A stretch of 64,000 nt of DNA from Scatophagus argus (lineage: Eukaryota > Chordata > Actinopteri > Scatophagidae): positions 7,060,055 to 7,124,054 of the forward strand of contig NC_058508.1 of NCBI RefSeq assembly GCF_020382885.2, read 5' to 3'. Positions 61,111 through 64,000 of the stretch are shown here, one piece after another. The translations under genes and the position numbers were made by a program. Within the stretch, counting starts at the first letter, position 1. The number at the start of each line of letters is the position of its first letter. Under the pieces are notes generated by a model, which was not told where the DNA came from, made no database searches, and saw only the letters and a program-made list of their open reading frames with translations.

Positions 61111-64000
61111 ATGGAGAACCATGATGACAATACAGATGCTGAAAGAGAGTCTGAAGTGAAATCTGTAATATCTTCTGTGACAAATGAACAGGGTAATATA
61201 AAAGTTTAAAAATAAACCTAAGACATTGAACAGTCTAATTACTTTGTTTCTATGCTGATCATGAATATTCTGATATTCCTTCATGGCTCTGCAGTTGGGA
61301 TGATGGAGGAGAGTGAAGCTGAAACCAAGGTAATAATAATATCTCTTCAATTTTTTATCATGTCATTTTAAAACTTTTCTTGTTTCTTTACTAATTTTAT
61401 CACTGCCCGCTGCCAACTGTTTCACCTTGTTTTTATTTCATGTTTTATTGGTTATTGGTAATTGACTTTTTCTCTTCTCTCTTGTTTATGTGTCACAAAT
61501 ACACTCTGTCTTCAGTTTCAAAACACATCTTAGGTAGACTGGAATTATTATTATTAACAACAACAACAACAATAATAATATATATATCTTTTTTTTCCAA
61601 CACCAGCTCACTGACAGATTATAGATTGTACTTGTGTTGGTGATCTTCTTATTCTTAATCTCAGTGACTTTAACCTGATGAACCACTGAGATTAAATGAA
61701 CTAATTTGTTTCCTTAGTGTGATCCAGCAAATGAAGCAGGTGATGGAGGAGAATCTGAAAATAAGTCAGAAACATCTACAACCAAGGAGAAAGGTAATGT
61801 TTTATTAAATTATCAGATATCTTACAGTACATTGCACTGACTCTCTTAAAATGCAGTTTCTGATTCCGCATCAGGTGAATTACATACGAGTGGAAACAAG
61901 GATCAGGTAAGAAGTTTGTATTTTTTTTCACAAACTCCTTAGGACTACTTTCTTTATAACCCATTATTATTATTTTTGTTATTCTTGTTCTTCTTATTAT
62001 TATTATTCTTAATGTTATTATTGTTATTATTGTTATTATTGCCTACAGTACAGTTTTATTTTATTATTTACAGCAGTCAGTGAAGATTTCTCAAGAGATC
62101 AACAGGAAAGATGAATATCAAAGAGAATTTAAAACTCTGCTTGATAGACTTCACCTTCAGGACAAACATCAAAAGAAGTTGACACCAGGAGATTTTCTTC
62201 AAATAGGTCCACCTGTGAAACAGGACCATGACACATGTGAGAAAGATCTAGCTCATACTTTTCTTCAGAGGTTGATGATGTTAGACTATAGAGCCAGATA
62301 TATTCCTGTCAGACAAGACAGTCCTGAGGTCAGCCATTCAAATCCTGTTCCAGAGTCTGACACTGTTGAGACAGATGACAATGACTTAGATGCTCTTTTT
62401 GGCTCCACTGTAGACTCTGATCAATCAAAACAGACTCATGTGCATCCAGTAGATGTTCAGATGGCAGTGTTTCACTGCTCAGACAGTTTTTTTAAGCAGA
62501 ACATGGTTACAAAGCTATCACAGTGTCAGTACGCCTTACCTTTACTTGTTCCTGACCCAGTCACAATGGATATTTACTGCCCTCTGTGGACTTTCAGGCA
62601 AATAATGAAAACATGGAAAATAAATCAAACCAAGACTAATTCAAAGAACAGCATGATGAAGAGCATGCCCATCTGCAAAGCTGAGACACCCATGGTGTCA
62701 TTTTTCCGCCTGGGTTCACTCTCATTGTCTAAATCTCAGCTGATGAACTCTTTGATCAACGAGCGTCACAACACCTTCTTCCACAGAAACTGCCCAGGGA
62801 GCACCAAGTCTCGCCATCTGATGGATGGTGTGGCAGAGATTGCCTGGTACTGCCCTGCTGGGAAAGCCAATGATGCCTTCACTGACTGCATTGCCTTTAG
62901 CAATCTCCATGGTGATGCTCTGTTGATCAATGAGCAGCGTGACATACTGATTGAGAAATCTTCAGTCAGTGTTGTTCTTGTACCAACTCTGGAAAAAGGT
63001 GACAAAAGTGCAACAGTTATCGCATCCCTTTTCAAGTCTCCAAAACCTCTCATTGTTCTTATTGGTGATAATGTTCATGGTGCAGTTCAGATGAAAGAGG
63101 GAAAATACAAAATGGGGTTAAAGGACAGAAGTCAGTCAGATATTTCTGAAGAGTTAAAGAAAATCATTCACAACATTTTGTCTGGCCCACATACATCCTT
63201 CAAGCTTGAATCTATGACTGAGACCTCTGGAATCAGAGTGGACGAAGATGACACAAAATGCCTAAACGGGAAATCTGCAGCTGTGAAAATGGTGACGTTG
63301 CTTCAGGGAATGGATGTTTCTAGGATCAAAAAGAAATTTCTCCCTTGCCAAGGCGAACTGTGGCACGGGTGGTGCATAACAAACAAAGAACAGTATCGTC
63401 TAAAAGGAAACATTGAAAAGGAGAAATGTAAGAAGCAAGAGGAACTGATGAAAATACGACAAGATCAGTGCACAGCTTCCTGTAGTCAGCTGATGAAACT
63501 GTTCATTGAAAGCCTCACATCTTTGAAATCAACAGAAAGAGACTATTTCTTGAAATGGACTCAGATCTTGATAGATGCCCTCTCCACAGACGATTTGTCT
63601 CTAATTCTTCAGAGCTATGATGAAAAGTGGTCGGAGGTCTTGGCTTTGAAGAAGAAACATGACAAATCTGATCAGGTAAAAAGGAAGCAAATTGAGCTCG
63701 ATCAAATATCAACAAAGCTACAGTCAGCAACTTTTGGCTTGGAGCACATCTTCAGAGAAATGGGACAGATCTATGAAGCCCACAAATCTTTGCAGAAACA
63801 ACCAGAGAGGGGACAGACTGACTGGTCTAAATTCCCAGAGCTTGCTGCAGAGCTGATGATATCAGGTCACCCCATGGAGCTGATGGACGGCGATGCAGGT
63901 CATGTGCCTTTAACATGGATCTCTGGTCTATTAGATCAGGTCATCAAGAAACTGGGTGACAAGAAAGTTTTTGTTTTGTCAGTTTTAGGTGTGCAAAGCA
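61111..64000 (+). CDS. gvin1: interferon-induced very large GTPase-like protein, 5' part
   Basis: Family of giant interferon-inducible GTPases (GVIN/VLIG, related to URGCP), dynamin-superfamily proteins linked to cell-autonomous immunity. Exons: 61111-61192, 61295-61329, 61718-61793, 61857-61906 and 62074 to the window edge, 723 residues so far, all junctions in frame. The first four encode an acidic, low-complexity N-terminus (MENHDDNTDAERESEV). The large exon is open for 1927 bases: HTFLQRLMMLDYRARYIPV, VFHCSDSFFKQNMVTKLSQC, YALPLLVPDPVTMDIYCPLW, VSFFRLGSLSLSKSQLMNSL, MDGVAEIAWYCPAGKANDAF, then a charged helical stretch. It ends with KKVFVLSVLGVQS, the strand that leads into the GTP-binding P-loop, which is not in the window. 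Start choice: first ATG in frame after the acceptor near 61093. The 62074 acceptor is a CAGCAG tandem, so one Q may be optional. Confidence 0.9.
61955..62045. repeat. TTATTA-type simple repeat in GVIN intron
   Basis: Imperfect TTA/TTG repeats lie just before the acceptor of the large exon. A further A/T-rich simple repeat lies near 61545-61590. They overlap the polypyrimidine-tract region of the intron. Confidence 0.7.

Noticed and set aside
1-64000. tRNA, rRNA, CRISPR or bacterial-type operon features
   Set aside because: None seen on either strand; the sequence is vertebrate nuclear DNA.

Overview
This window is nuclear DNA from a bony fish, most likely a teleost. The genes have many small exons with canonical GT/AG splice sites and long A/T-rich introns. 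They include a TNRC6, a CARD-MAGUK and a BORG gene, together with Tc1/mariner, hAT-like and LINE copies typical of fish. The species cannot be named from sequence alone. The exon models were built by hand. For tnrc6b (20 coding exons, 2041 codons), card10 (24 coding exons, 1026 codons) and cdc42ep1 (2 coding exons, 365 codons) every exon junction keeps frame and each model ends at a stop codon.

Layout. Positions 784-6490 (minus strand): 5' half of csnk1e, casein kinase 1 epsilon, cut by the left window edge. Positions 7350-25300 (minus): complete coding region of tnrc6b, a GW182 scaffold for microRNA silencing. Positions 26184-39000 (minus): complete card10 (CARMA3), a CARD/coiled-coil/PDZ-SH3-GUK scaffold. 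Positions 39000-53000: gene-poor DNA with a 5'-truncated LINE and probable 5' noncoding exons of the next gene. Positions 53244-56360 (plus): cdc42ep1, a Cdc42 effector of the BORG family. Positions 56361-60020: a dead full-length Tc1-like transposon between degraded duplicate pieces of the cdc42ep1 3' region. Positions 60023-64000 (plus): promoter and 5' part of an interferon-induced very large GTPase (GVIN/VLIG) gene, cut by the right window edge just before the GTP-binding P-loop.

The first four genes match the human 22q13.1 set (CSNK1E, TNRC6B, CARD10, CDC42EP1). The head-to-head card10/cdc42ep1 arrangement is also the human one. The set is therefore an old linkage rather than an operon-like unit.

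The most striking structure is at the GVIN promoter: a perfect 144-bp inverted repeat with a 22-bp spacer (60023-60332). Each arm carries a complete ISRE-like element and a TATA box, so the locus has two identical interferon-type promoters pointing away from each other. The right one fits the GVIN gene. The left one fires toward DNA in which no gene was recognised.
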